From the NCBI GenBank assembly GCA_023078685.1, contig JALGAS010000004.1, positions 1,922,001-1,986,000 of the forward strand: DNA of 64,000 bases. The letters are read 5' to 3'. Positions 22,918-33,404 of this stretch are shown piece after piece. Position 1 is the first letter of the stretch. Every line of letters starts with the position of its first letter. The notes beneath the pieces were generated by a model. The model had not been told where the DNA came from. It made no database searches and saw only the letters and a program-made list of their open reading frames with translations. Position numbers and translations under genes: made by a program. The stretch comes from Neopestalotiopsis rosae (taxonomy: Eukaryota; Ascomycota; Sordariomycetes; Amphisphaeriales; Sporocadaceae).

Positions 22918-24030
22918 TCACATTTGTCGGCACTGCTGTGCTGCGCCCCTTAGGGCAACCGCAGCTATTAGGAAGGGATCCTTCTTCATTGATATGATCC
23001 CGCTTTCAAGCAGAGCACACAATTGTATGGCCGCATGCACAGCAGCCAGGTGGAAATACCGGTCCAGGGGCTCCTCGCGCTCAAGGCATCTTTTTTTTTT
23101 GCTTTGACCGTTGACCGAAAGCGAAAAACGTACTTCGTATAATGGCACAAATAAAAAGTAAGCTTCTTGGTGAGATCTGCGAACCTCGCCCAAGGCCGAA
23201 CAGTCAGCCCAGCACATGAGGCAATAAGTCTCCTGCAGGAAATCAGTTATGCTACTTATGAAGCGATGAGTGGCTGCATTGAAGTGGTGGCGCTCATTTC
23301 TTTTTCTTCTTCCTTTTCTGTTTTTCTTTTCAGTTTTGTTCAAATCAAGAGCTACCAAGAACGACTCGGGGCTGTGTTGATTACACCACATTTTCTTTGT
23401 CCGTCTTCAGCATAAGATACAGCGGTATTCAAATATCAATGGATCGTAATGTCCCAGTTTCTTGAATGCGCACCGCATTTATGGTTCAACATCTCCGTAT
23501 TTGAGTTAGGGATTAATAGATATATATAAGTAGCCTAATTTATATTCGTCATTTCTATCACCATCTGCATTATATGGCTTTTTTTGGTTCCAACTGAATC
23601 ATGGTCTCTCAAGAACACGTATGAGGCAATCCTTGCACGGAATACGCTGCGATACTCCTTTACTTTCTTAACCGGGTAGAACATGCATCGTTCTCCGGCA
23701 GTGTAGACGGTCGGCAGTTGTAGAATGGCGTTGAACATCAGCTGAAATGATGGAAAGTGACAGCCATCCAGAACTTCTTTATATCTCGCGGTGGGGCGCG
23801 TGGAGGAGGGCCGTCGTTCTGATATAGCATTCACTTTTTGGTACTCTGTATCACAAAGTGCCCCGCAAATGGTTCATCAGGCGGAGACCTTCCGAATCGT
23901 TGTTGAGATAAGCATCACCTACAGCGCCCAGAGCCTAGACATGGTCTTGTTAGTGGAAGAAGCGGAGCCCACCCTCCGTATCAGCCATCAAGAACTGGGC
24001 ATCACAGGTGTAGTGCATCGTTTCTAGGAT
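22918..24030 (-). pseudogene. Decayed gene, copy B of a pair flanking the NACHT-ankyrin gene
   Basis: This is the better preserved copy. Minus-strand order: HYTCDAQFLMADTEGGLRFF (near 24010), GDAYLNNDSEGLRLMNHL (near 23910), an open block 23834-23535 with DGCHFPSFQLMFNAILQLP, and an open block 23391-22918 with LQETYCLMCWADCSALGE and a plausible end ALRGAAQQCRQM. Stops separate the first blocks, and the frames differ. Some breaks could be short introns, so a functional spliced gene is not ruled out, but I could not build one. The matching blocks at 12640-13830 are on the other side of the NLR in the same orientation. I do not know the family; it does not look like a transposase. Confidence 0.5.
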
Positions 24031-24140
24031 GATGCATATTAATGGTACACCTTGAGTGTTTATTGTCTATTTGTGACTCGCAGTGCCTCCCGTCTAACTT
24101 TGCGGGGCATCACTCGCTGGAGCATCCATGCCCAGGGACG

Positions 24141-26708
24141 ATGGGAGACGAGCAACCCCCGCAGAGACCTGGAGGTGCACGCCGACGAGCGCCCAAGGCG
24201 TGAGTAGAACCCAAGTCGCGCAGCTCTGAGAACCCCGATTAGAATTCTGCTAACAGCGAAATCGCTCTTTGCAAGTTGTAAAAGATGTAGAGATCAGAAG
24301 ATTCGATGTGACGGCAGCCAGCCTTGCACGCAGTGCGAAAGGAAGGATGTCGACTGCGACTTTGGGCACCAGTCAGACAAAGTCACTGTATCACGAAGGT
24401 ACACAGCACCTTCATTTGGAGTTTTGAGGAGCCTCGAACAACTCTAATTACGGACCAGGTACATAACAGAGTTGCAACAGAAAGTCGCATCTCTTCAAAA
24501 GCAAAGACAGCAACAACAGACAAGAGGTAGGCTCGAGATATCAACATGGCACAGCTTGACGAAGTGGTTCGGCTGAAGCTTACAGTCACAAGGGCTAGCA
24601 CTACCTACACCTGCACCGTCTGCTGCTGCGAATGAACGCCTGTCGGCCAACAGGACAGAGACACAACTTCCTCTGGTCAATCCACTTGCTTTCCATATGA
24701 CTGACTGGGTAATCGGTCCAGATGGCAGACCGTGTTAGTAGCGCGCCAAAAGTTCGCAGTACTCGTAGTGTATGCTCACAGACTCGTAGTATTCATGGGC
24801 ACATCTTCAAACTGGGCCTTCGGAAGGCGGGTTCTGAATATGGCGCATTTGCGATGTACTGGGCAGCCATTGTCGAATGAGGGTCTGCTGTTCGATTGTG
24901 CAGTTTATGATCTCAAATGGGATGGCAATAGACTTTGCTCCCAAGATCATTCCACTTTTGACATCTCCGACCTTCCCACCAAAGACCACGCCATTTATCT
25001 CATCAACTCTGTCAAGTTCCACTGTGGCAGATTGTTCTACCTCTTTGACGAAGACATATTCATGGAAAGGTTTGCATCTTTCCACGACGACCCCCACGGC
25101 TCCGCTCAGCAATCGCCACTTTGGTACGTCCACTATCTTCTGATTCTTGCATTTGGCAAGGCATTTCTGGCACAAACCAGAAAATCGCATCCGCCCGTGG
25201 GTACCGAGCTGTTTGTACAGGCCATGAAATTGATGCCGGACTTTACTTACTACAAGGCCGATCCCGTCGAGGAGACCCAGGTTCTATGCTGCGTTGCACT
25301 ATGGCTACAAGTGAGTGCTTCAAACATTTTTTTTCTAGAATAATGAGCTCGAATATTGACAGTCAATGTGCTCTCAAGTGTCTAAACCATCGCCCGGCCG
25401 CGCATCATATTGTACGTATTTCGACTATCCTATTCTTTGTATTTCGACTGCCTGCTTACGTCTGCAGATTGGCCAAGCGTTAAGAACGGCTCTCTCATGT
25501 GGGATGCATACTGAAATGCGAAGTCCATATCTGAACAAGGATTATGTAGAAAGATGTCGTACCGTTTGGTGGACCATCTATGTTCTCGAAAGACAGATTG
25601 CTTCTCTGCTTGGTGTGCCGCCTGGTATCGCCGAGGAGAGCATCAGCACGCCCTTTCCGGAACTTCCTGGGCAGACACAAAGGTTGATCGCAATGCGCAT
25701 CCAGGTCAATCTGTCGCAAATACTTGCCAAGATTGATCAGAGTATGTTTGTTCTATGAATGAAGAATGTGCGACTACTAATTGCAAACAGCGGTCTATGG
25801 TCGTGATGGAAAGCTGGATGGAAGATACATTGGCGCAACGCAGCTAGTATTAAGAGACATTGCAGAAGTCACACAACGACTAGAGTCTTCACTCGACTTG
25901 CACGCAAACGAGGCCATGTCTGGTATCTCCAGAGTATCTGCACATTTGCACTTGCAGCTACACCAGGTCAGTGCGATCTATCTGCACCACTTACGGCGTG
26001 TGCGCTTACCGAATGCAGTGCATTGTATTGACGACGCGGCCGCTTCTCTACATCTTTCTTCAGTCGAGACTTGGCCAGTCTGGGGTTGCACCCATGCAGT
26101 GGATCCAGTCGGAGAGTGTCAAGTCTCTCATCCAAATTTGTATCGATTCTGCGCAGCAAATGCTAAGAGTACTCTCGTTGCTCCAAGACCAAGGGTTACT
26201 GGGTGCGTCAAATATTTCACAACTGATAATATTCCAGTGAATCTGACGGTCTCTGACAGAGAACTTCCTCACCTTTGATCTGGATGCAACCTTCATCTCG
26301 GCTCTCACGATCCTCATGGCAGCGGCAGTGGATTCATCCTTATTGCCCGATCATTCGCCGTGGTCGCAGTGCGCCTACACAATCCTGGAGGGAATGGCAA
26401 TGCACGGCAATAAGATAGCAGAATTGAATCTCAAGGAACTCAGATTACTTGAATCAGAGCTTGACCAGATGCTTGCGCAAGACAGCGAAGTCGCTCCCGC
26501 CAACAATGTGCTGGCTAGAGATTCCCAACTTAATGAGACACCACTCAGCTCGGTCATTGACAGTGCTACGGGCGATCCATTGAGCCGGCAGCTTGGATTG
26601 AGCTTCTCGGACTGGAATTATGAGCTTGATCCTGATCAATTGATCAATATTGCTGATTCTCTAGACGCCAGCCACCTGGGGTGGCCATTCGGGGACTTGG
26701 CTGTATGA
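24141..26708 (+). CDS. Zn2Cys6 (Gal4-type) transcription factor with fungal_trans domain
   Basis: Ten exons join in phase to 675 residues: 24141-24199, 24276-24398, 24459-24526, ~24593-24733, 24790-25310, 25379-25411, 25468-25741, 25791-25966, 26019-26202 and 26260-26708. The acceptor of exon 4 could also be 24599, which is two residues shorter. The start at 24141 gives MGDEQPPQ...RRRAPKACKRC. The zinc cluster is exact: C-x2-C-x6-C-x5-C-x2-C-x6-C (ACKRCRDQKIRCDGSQP...). A Gln-rich coiled coil (YITELQQKVASLQKQ) follows for dimerisation. The middle homology region includes ALWLQCLNHRPAAHHIIGQAL and RCRTVWWTIYVLERQIASLL, typical of Fungal_trans (PF04082). It should be a nuclear DNA-binding regulator of CGG-type sites. 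Targets are unknown; the cupin, permease and monooxygenase nearby are candidates only. Confidence 0.92.
25379..25411 (+). other. 33-nt micro-exon of the Zn2Cys6 regulator
   Basis: Eleven codons (CLNHRPAAHHI) lie between two introns of 68 and 56 nt. The acceptor AG at 25377-25378 and donor GTACGT keep phase 0 on both sides and restore the conserved ALWLQCLNHRPAAHH segment. An upstream AG at 25361-25362 would shift the frame. Confidence 0.85.
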
Positions 26709-26805
26709 ACCTTACTTCATTCCAGTCTATCTAGTATCAAAAAGTTCAGTTCTTCGATATGGAGAAAAGACCAGCATTACAAAGTGTCAAACCCGCGCTC
26801 AGTAT

Positions 26806-27521
26806 CTACATTCTCCGCCAAATCTCAGGCAGCGGACCTGTCTTGCCATAGATTGGGTCGTGAATGGGAGTTGGCACCAGCTCGCAGGTCTTGCGCTTCT
26901 CAGAAGTCACCTCGACGGAGTCGAGAGCATACTCCATATCGTACGGCTCCTCGGTGGAGTTTCTTGCATTCTATAGGAATCATCAGCTTCTGAATTTCTC
27001 CTAGTCCAGGTGCGGCCAGAACGACTCTCAGTCGTGGAACTCACCAGAGAATAAAAGCCTATAATCTCATAATCGGGCGACACATCTATAACGCAACGAG
27101 TGACTCCTGACTTCACTGCAGGTCAGTTGAAGTCTTCCTCAAGCTCCAGGGGTTTTCGACTTACTGGAAATGCAAATACATCCCCTTCACGCACGGTAAA
27201 TTCGACACCAACAGTCTTGCCCCCCGCATCCAACTCAGCATCCAGAGGCGACTTGCCCAACTGGTACGTCCCGCGGCCGTGGAGAACGGTATACGCCTCA
27301 TGCGTGGTCGAATGGTAGTGAGGCGTCGCTGCCAGATTCTCTTGCGCAATCTTCCAGTGGCCACCCTTGGGCCATTCGCTGGTCTCCACGGCTGCCAGCG
27401 CGCTCTCGAGGTTTCTGTCTCGTAGTGCACCGCGGTATACGACTACGGGCAGCTTTGAGTTTGGCGAGTGAGGAGTGGCAGGGACTGGAATTGTCTCTGG
27501 TGGTACTTGGTAGACGGACAT
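26806..27521 (-). CDS. Small cupin-domain protein (YjlB-like)
   Basis: Three exons, 27521-27165, 27110-27045 and 26970-26806 (54 and 74 nt introns), give 195 residues. The joins yield GDVFAFPSGVTRCV and FYSLNARNSTEEP. One beta-barrel cupin fold is visible. Motif 1 is HYHSTTHEAYTVLHG, with the His-x-His...Glu metal ligands present. Motif 2 (GDVFAFPSGVTRC) has the PxG turn, but the usual third histidine is replaced. The tail carries a Glu-rich segment and DPIYGKTGPLPEIW, seen in single-cupin proteins of unknown role. Reaction and substrate are unknown; it could be an isomerase, a dioxygenase relative or a binding protein. It is convergent with the regulator, and the permease lies upstream on the same strand. 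Confidence 0.88.
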
Positions 27522-28071
27522 GATGGGGAATCAAAATATGGTTACTACTGAACTGTTCTGTTGTTCCAAATAGGATGTTACCATAGGGAAGCCAATATCT
27601 ATTAGAGCATCACATAATATATGTACCTATCTACAAAGCTAGGAGCGCATCATAGTGCGGCCACTTAAGCCCGCGATGTATAATTGTTGCATGTAGGTGC
27701 AGAGAATCAATACCCCCACGGCTGATACATCTGAGATGCCGAATTGCTCCTTGTCTTCTGTCTATTGATCCAAAAGCTAGTCGCGCCAAGTTGGAGATGC
27801 TTTATGATAAGTTTTCCGGCATCTCAGACCGATGCAGGTCCCCACTGCAGTGATAGACCCCGCCTCCGGGAGGGGCGGTTTGGCACCTCGTTAGGAAACT
27901 CAACGCGTGACCAGTAACCAAGACACATTCAGTAAATCGTGGTGTATCGTCCGGATCTTGAAAGTTTATGAGAATGAGGTATTCTGTGTCATTTTCACTT
28001 GATCAATTTCAGAGAAAAAAGCATCTGAAACCCAAGTGAATCTGAATTTACATAGATATTTCGTTGTCAAT
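27522..28071. other. Intergenic region, cupin promoter side
   Basis: About 550 bp between the cupin start and the permease stop, both on the minus strand. No gene seen. The stretch next to 27522 should carry the cupin promoter. Confidence 0.5.
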
Positions 28072-30097
28072 CTACCAGAGCTGAACATAAGTGAGACCCC
28101 GCCTCCACGCCGGCATCTTATAATACTCATCTAATTGAGTGATCTCCTCCACACCAAGTGTTCTTCGACCAGTGATACAATCTGCCGTCTTGGGATCGCG
28201 CCACGGAGTGCGGAAGATGAGCTTATATCCAGCTGTAAAGACAATAATAAGCCAGAAACCAACTGTATACTGAAAGAAGTTGATGGAAGAGAACCCAGTG
28301 CTTCCCTAATTATACGGCGGAACAGCGTCAGTGATCTTAAGCTCTAGGCTTGAAGCCAGGCATGGTGGGGTACAACTTACAGGCGGTATAACGCCACAAA
28401 ATATGCAGCACACGAGAAGAAAGATAGAGATCAGCATCAGCCAAGATGGTGCGAGCGGCCACAAGCTCGACTTCCACGCGTATATCTCGGTGAATAATGC
28501 GTCGCTCTGAGACTTCAAGGCGGAGTGGAAACGCCAGTTGGTGAATGAAATGATGATCCAATTGGTGAAGAAGGATGCGCTGGTGATGGAAAGCAACCAA
28601 TTTAGCACATTTGCGCCACCAGCTTACCAAGGTCGTCAGTATTAAGCAAGTCCTGTCTTCTTTTTGGTGATTGTGACTTACTTGTGACTTGAACATAAGT
28701 GAGAACCACGGCGACAGTAGTGGTGATGAGCAAAGCCAAACGCGGCCGACCCTGAGCGTCGACTCGGGCCAGACGTTCCGGGATCAATCGCTGATGCGCC
28801 ATGGTTCGCAAGACCCGGGAGGAGAGGTAGACGGCCTCCGCAGCGATTCCAATGACGCCGCACATCATGCTGGCGTTGAGCAGCGACGCAATGCCCGGAA
28901 TGGCCGCATCCTGGACGGCGGCCACAAAGGGCGACGCCGCGACTCCGCTGCCGCTCAGCAGCCGAGGGTCGTTGGAGGGCACCAGGATGGTGATGAAGAT
29001 TATGGAGACCATGTAGACGATGTTGACGCGAAAGGGCACGAGCTTGGTCGCGTGCGCCATGGAGAATCGCGGGCTCTGCGTCTCCCCAGCCATGACTCCG
29101 ATAAAGACCTGGTCGCCGACCGCCCACGTGGCGAGTAACGCACAGCTAGCAAAGCCCTGCATCTGGTTATACCGAGTCTTACAGAAAGTCTACTACAACA
29201 GATTCACTCACTGAAAAGCCATTTAGAAAGGCAGGGAGCTCTGTCCATGTTTCTCCATGATGCACGCGCCCTTCCGGTCCAGCACCCAACACGAGCGCAA
29301 GCGACAGGGCAACGATGATGAGGAACAGAAAGATCTTGATAATCGAAGTCACGTATTCGAACCATGCAAAAGCTTGATTCGGAAGCACAAATATGATGAC
29401 AATTACCGCGAGAAATATAGTAACTATCAATACGTCAGACACGAAGTTCACAGAAAGCGCAGGAGAACTTGCAGGTGGCAGTCGCAGGGAAGTGGTCTGA
29501 GGTCCAGTATTGTAGCAATATGTTGAAGAACTGAGCCTCTGATGCCACAATGGCAGTCCACGCTATGTGCACTTGTTAGTAACCTGATCAAGACGACGGC
29601 ATCTACAACGAAAAACTTTACCGAGCCACTCTGCAAAGCCAGCCCCAAAAGCCACGGCTGGGTCGACCCAGCGATCCACGTAGTCGATATAGCTACCAGA
29701 TACTGGAAACGCAATCGTCATTTCGGAAAGAGACTGCAGAACCGCCCAGACGCAACTACACACCATGAAGTAGGCAATGACCATATTTGCTGGTCCGCCC
29801 TGGGCTAACGCCTTGCCTGTCGCGATGAAAACGCCGCTACCAATGTTAGACCCAAGGGATATGATCTTGAAGTAAGGTTAGCAATCCCAGCTTCGTATCA
29901 ACTTTCAATGATACAGCACTTGCATGGACTTTGCGAGGCGAGAAAGAACGGTGGAATTCACCATTTCGAGTGTCGTCCTGTGAGGTGTGGACCTCGGCTT
30001 CAGCAATACTACGCGTGGGCTGCAGATCGCAATGTTCCTGCTTTTTGCCCTCTTGGCTGTCATTTCCGGGATGGACGACTGGTATAGAAGCCGTCAT
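28072..30097 (-). CDS. Amino-acid permease (APC superfamily, yeast AAT type)
   Basis: Seven exons give 559 residues: 30097-29915, 29865-29622, 29562-29473, 29423-29212, 29156-28682, 28622-28381 and 28305-28072. It starts MTASIPVVH. A soluble N-terminus of ~60 residues leads into RSFSPRKVHA and the signature SLGSNIGSGVFIATGKAL of helix 1. About twelve hydrophobic segments follow, with AFPVSGSYIDYVDRWVDPA, LPNQAFAWFEYVTSIIKI and TGGANVLNWLLSITSASFFTN. The C-terminal FRTPWRDPKTADCITGRRTL is characteristic of fungal permeases. It should carry amino acids with protons across the plasma membrane; specificity cannot be told. The intron at 29424-29472 is GC-AG. Without it the frame breaks in the middle of a conserved helix. 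The first donor (GTATCA) is weak. Confidence 0.93.
29424..29472 (-). other. GC-AG intron in the permease gene
   Basis: The 49-nt intron starts GCAAGT and ends GATAG. No GT donor of usable length restores the frame here. Splicing at GC gives PATATFTIFLAVIVIIFVLPN, the expected helix. GC introns normally have a strong remaining donor consensus, and GCAAGT fits. A CTGAC branch-like site lies 14 nt before the acceptor. Confidence 0.88.
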
Positions 30098-30700
30098 GGT
30101 TGTTAATATTGCTCGTGTATTGTCTGCTTTGCGCTTGCAGAAATTAGTAATGACCTTGACCACTAAAGCTTACAATTTCGTGCTAGCGATACAATTACTT
30201 TATATATGACAACTCGCCAGGAATGGAACGATGTTTATTTTTGTTCAATATACCCCATAAAAACGATCGCCGATTCCTTTCCTCATCGAGACACTCGATG
30301 TCTCTGTCTCGAGTCCAAACCCATAGTTCACAAGGACCCGGGCTACGGCATCTTAGGCCGATAAACCAAGGACCAATGATAAGCATCAGCCTCTACAGAT
30401 TATGCCGCATCCTGGCTCATTTGTATCGATCAGTGGCTAGCAGTGTACTCCATATCGATCCGGCAGAAATATCCGAAGTAGCAATATGATGCCAAGATTG
30501 CAGGTGATAGGTATCGCAGATTGTGCAATATGCAATGTGCATCTTATCTGGGTTCAAGGCCTGCAGAATTTCTCGTGCCCATTGCATACACCACTGATGC
30601 GCTGAAGCATATAAGCCATTGGAATATTGAAAGCAGACATTGATGATACGAGTAATATAACACTATAGCAAATTTGACACATTAGCAGTTTCTAGTCAAG
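30098..30700. other. Divergent promoter region between permease and monooxygenase
   Basis: About 600 bp shared by two divergently transcribed genes. No coding signal. Shared control by one regulator is possible, and the Zn2Cys6 gene is 4 kb away, but no repeated CGG pair stands out. Confidence 0.5.
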
Positions 30701-32323
30701 ATGCTTCCTTCAACTGAGGACGCCGCCGTGTACGATGCCATCATCATCGGAGCCGGGTTCGGCGGCTGCTATCTTCTCCACAGTCTTCGAAAGCAGGGAT
30801 TCCGGGCCAGGGTCTTTGAAGAGAGCGACGGCCTAGGTGGTGTCTGGCAGAGCAATTGCTATCCAGGTGCCCGTGTCGACTGCTGCACTCCATTTTACGA
30901 GTTCTCCGACCCCCAGATATGGGCCGAATGGGAATGGGCGGAAGCGTACCCAAGCCAAAAAGAGATTCTTCGGTATTTTGAATTCGTCGACAAGAAATGG
31001 GATCTTTCCAAAGATATTACGTTTGGTGCCAGAGTCACAAAGGCCACCTTCATGCCAGAGGGGAACCAATGGGTTGTGCAGACGAGCGCTGGACATAGCG
31101 CTTCCGCACGATTTCTGCTGCCAGCAGTGGGATTCGCGTCCAAGGCTTATACGCCACATTTAGACGGCTTGGACACTTTCAAAGGATTTGCATGTCACAC
31201 TGCCAAATGGCCAAAGCAGGAGGTTGATTTCACAGGCAAGCGAGTCGGCGTGATTGGCACGGGTGCCAGCGGTGTTCAAGTCATTCAGAAGCTGGGTCCG
31301 ATTGCCAAAAGCTTGGTTGTCTTTCAGCGATCCCCGAATTGTGCACTTCCGATGCGACAGAAGAAGTGGACTCCAGAGCATTTCGACAAGGCCTCCTATC
31401 CCGAGGCGTTTCGCCAGATGCGATTATCGTTTGCGGGGCTCAATCTCACTCCGGTGCCGCGGCGTGCGCTGGACGACTCACACGAACAACGACAGTCCTT
31501 GTACGAACGACTCTGGCAAGAAGGTGGCTTTGCTCCATGTCATGGCAACTACTCAGACTTTTCTACCGACATTCACGCCAACCATATATTTTACAACTTC
31601 TGGCGCGACAAAGTGCGGCGGCGGCTGGATACCACGGACCCGGAGCTCATTGAAAATCTTGCTCCGACGTACCCGCCGTATCCCTTCGGTACGAAGCGGC
31701 CGTCGCTCGAGCAGAACTTTTACGAGGTCTTCAACCAAGACAACGTGTCTCTGATCCCGCTACTAAAGAACCCCATTCTGAGCATCGTGCCGAACGGTGT
31801 GTCCTTGGCGGACGGCACCGTCATTGAGCTGGACGCACTAGTCCTAGCCACAGGTTTCGACGCCATCACCGGCAGCTACGCCAGATTTGACATCGAAGGG
31901 GTCGATGGGCGAAGGCTGGCCGACTTGTGGAAGGAGGGGACAAGGACCGCCCTCGGCATGGCGAGTTCGGGGTTTCCCAACATGTTCTTCCTGTACGGAC
32001 CGCAAAGCCCGACGGCCTCGGCTGCGGGTCCGGTCACGTCTGAAATTCAGGGCGATTGGGTTGTACAGACCATGCTTCATATGAAGCGGCATGGCTTGAC
32101 GAGAATTGAGGCGAGAAGTGAAGCAGAGGCAGACTGGACTCGGCACGCAACGGAAGAGTGTTATAAAACTCTGCTCCCTATCAATAAGACTACATGGTAC
32201 ATGGGAGGAAACATACCAGGCAAGAAGAAGGAAGCTTTGCATTACGTGGGCGGCCTACCTCGATACTCGGAAGCCTTGGACGCCTGCACAAAGGATGGTT
32301 GGGCAAGCTTTTCAGTGCAATGA
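30701..32323 (+). CDS. FAD/NADPH flavin monooxygenase, Baeyer-Villiger type
   Basis: A single exon of 540 residues. The FAD-binding Rossmann motif GAGFGG (17-22) is followed by the FAD segment YPGARVDCCTPFYEFSD. The Baeyer-Villiger fingerprint F-x-G-x3-H-x3-W-P is present as FKGFACHTAKWP (160-171). The second Rossmann (NADPH) motif GTGASG (186-191) follows at the expected distance. The ATG motif reads ALVLATGFDAITGSY. These enzymes insert oxygen next to a carbonyl, making esters or lactones, or oxidise hetero-atoms; the substrate here is unknown. It is probably soluble and cytosolic. It is divergent from the permease. A role in secondary metabolism or in ketone catabolism cannot be told apart from the sequence. 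Confidence 0.95.
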   Translation: MLPSTEDAAVYDAIIIGAGFGGCYLLHSLRKQGFRARVFEESDGLGGVWQSNCYPGARVDCCTPFYEFSDPQIWAEWEWAEAYPSQKEILRYFEFVDKKWDLSKDITFGARVTKATFMPEGNQWVVQTSAGHSASARFLLPAVGFASKAYTPHLDGLDTFKGFACHTAKWPKQEVDFTGKRVGVIGTGASGVQVIQKLGPIAKSLVVFQRSPNCALPMRQKKWTPEHFDKASYPEAFRQMRLSFAGLNLTPVPRRALDDSHEQRQSLYERLWQEGGFAPCHGNYSDFSTDIHANHIFYNFWRDKVRRRLDTTDPELIENLAPTYPPYPFGTKRPSLEQNFYEVFNQDNVSLIPLLKNPILSIVPNGVSLADGTVIELDALVLATGFDAITGSYARFDIEGVDGRRLADLWKEGTRTALGMASSGFPNMFFLYGPQSPTASAAGPVTSEIQGDWVVQTMLHMKRHGLTRIEARSEAEADWTRHATEECYKTLLPINKTTWYMGGNIPGKKKEALHYVGGLPRYSEALDACTKDGWASFSVQ

Positions 32324-33404
32324 CTCACAATGGACAATGTAGCAATGAGCATTTTGATTGAATATCATCATTCTGCGAGTCTTGGTTCCTATATGGATCG
32401 CGTGCTGATACTGGCCTCGCTTCGCCAAGATATAACAAAGCTCTGTCGACCCGCATATCATTTGTGCTGGACCCTACCGCTTTCAGCATGTCAATGATTA
32501 TACTGCTTGCGAAAAAATGGAGATGTATTTTGCTAAATGGAAAGCAAATCCTTTTGCTGTGCGTATTTCTCTAGTTCAGGGACCGGTTTGCTGAATGAGA
32601 GATTAAAATCAATAGTCGTATAATCAAATGAAACATGAATAAAGAAATCTGAAACTACAGACTATGATTTCACTCTGTGAGAGGTCCATATTAGGTAGAT
32701 TGAGTTGACTTACAGCTAATGTGATCTCCCTCTTGCGCAGTAAACTCCACACTCATCGTACGCCACTCTAAATTGACTCATTTAGGTGGTCTGGCTAGGC
32801 TCTGAGAGGGTCCGTGCATCTTTTAGTAGGACGCCGTGGCAGTGATCATGGTGCTATAGCATTTCCGGGTGTAGAGCATCTATCTACCATTCATCAATCA
32901 ATGACACAGCCGGCTTGGGCAGTAGAACGTGCAGTAACCTGGCTGAGAAGATTAGGTGGCTGTGTTTCACGTTGCGCGAATGAGCGAGCGCCCTCTCTAC
33001 AGCTGAGGCCGATGCACTGCACTTCACTGCACTGCCCCCAAGTCGTAGAACCATCAGCTCAATGGTAATACATGCAGCTTGGAACGGGCAATGGCTTTAA
33101 TCCAGGTATGCCCCGCGCCAGCGCAAGTCGTATGTGTTATTCCTCGTTTTTTCTTCTTTTTTCCCCCCTTAGTATACGGTACACGAGACATACACAGTAT
33201 TCCTGCTTTATTCACCTCTGCATCGCAATGCAAAAAAACCTATCTACGTTACGATTCTATACCCTGAGCCTCACTGCATTCACTTTTGGCGCGAATAATT
33301 TTCCGGGCACTTCACCAAGCAAGCAGGGCATCTCCAGGTCAATCTAGTCAAGCTGCAGTGCGACAATTTGATTTCTGGATCGATATCAGTACAACGCCAC
33401 AGCC
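32324..33404. other. Intergenic region, no supported gene
   Basis: About 1.1 kb between the monooxygenase and the HeLo-NACHT gene. I see no coding pattern. A thymine-rich and pyrimidine-rich block at 33134-33170 may be core promoter of the HeLo-NACHT gene. Confidence 0.5.

Noticed and set aside
29424..29520. True frameshift or a 28-nt intron in the permease gene
   Set aside because: A 28-nt GT-AG intron (GTGAAC...GATAG) would also restore phase but is too short for a fungal spliceosome, and a frameshift is not needed because the GC-AG intron explains the data fully.
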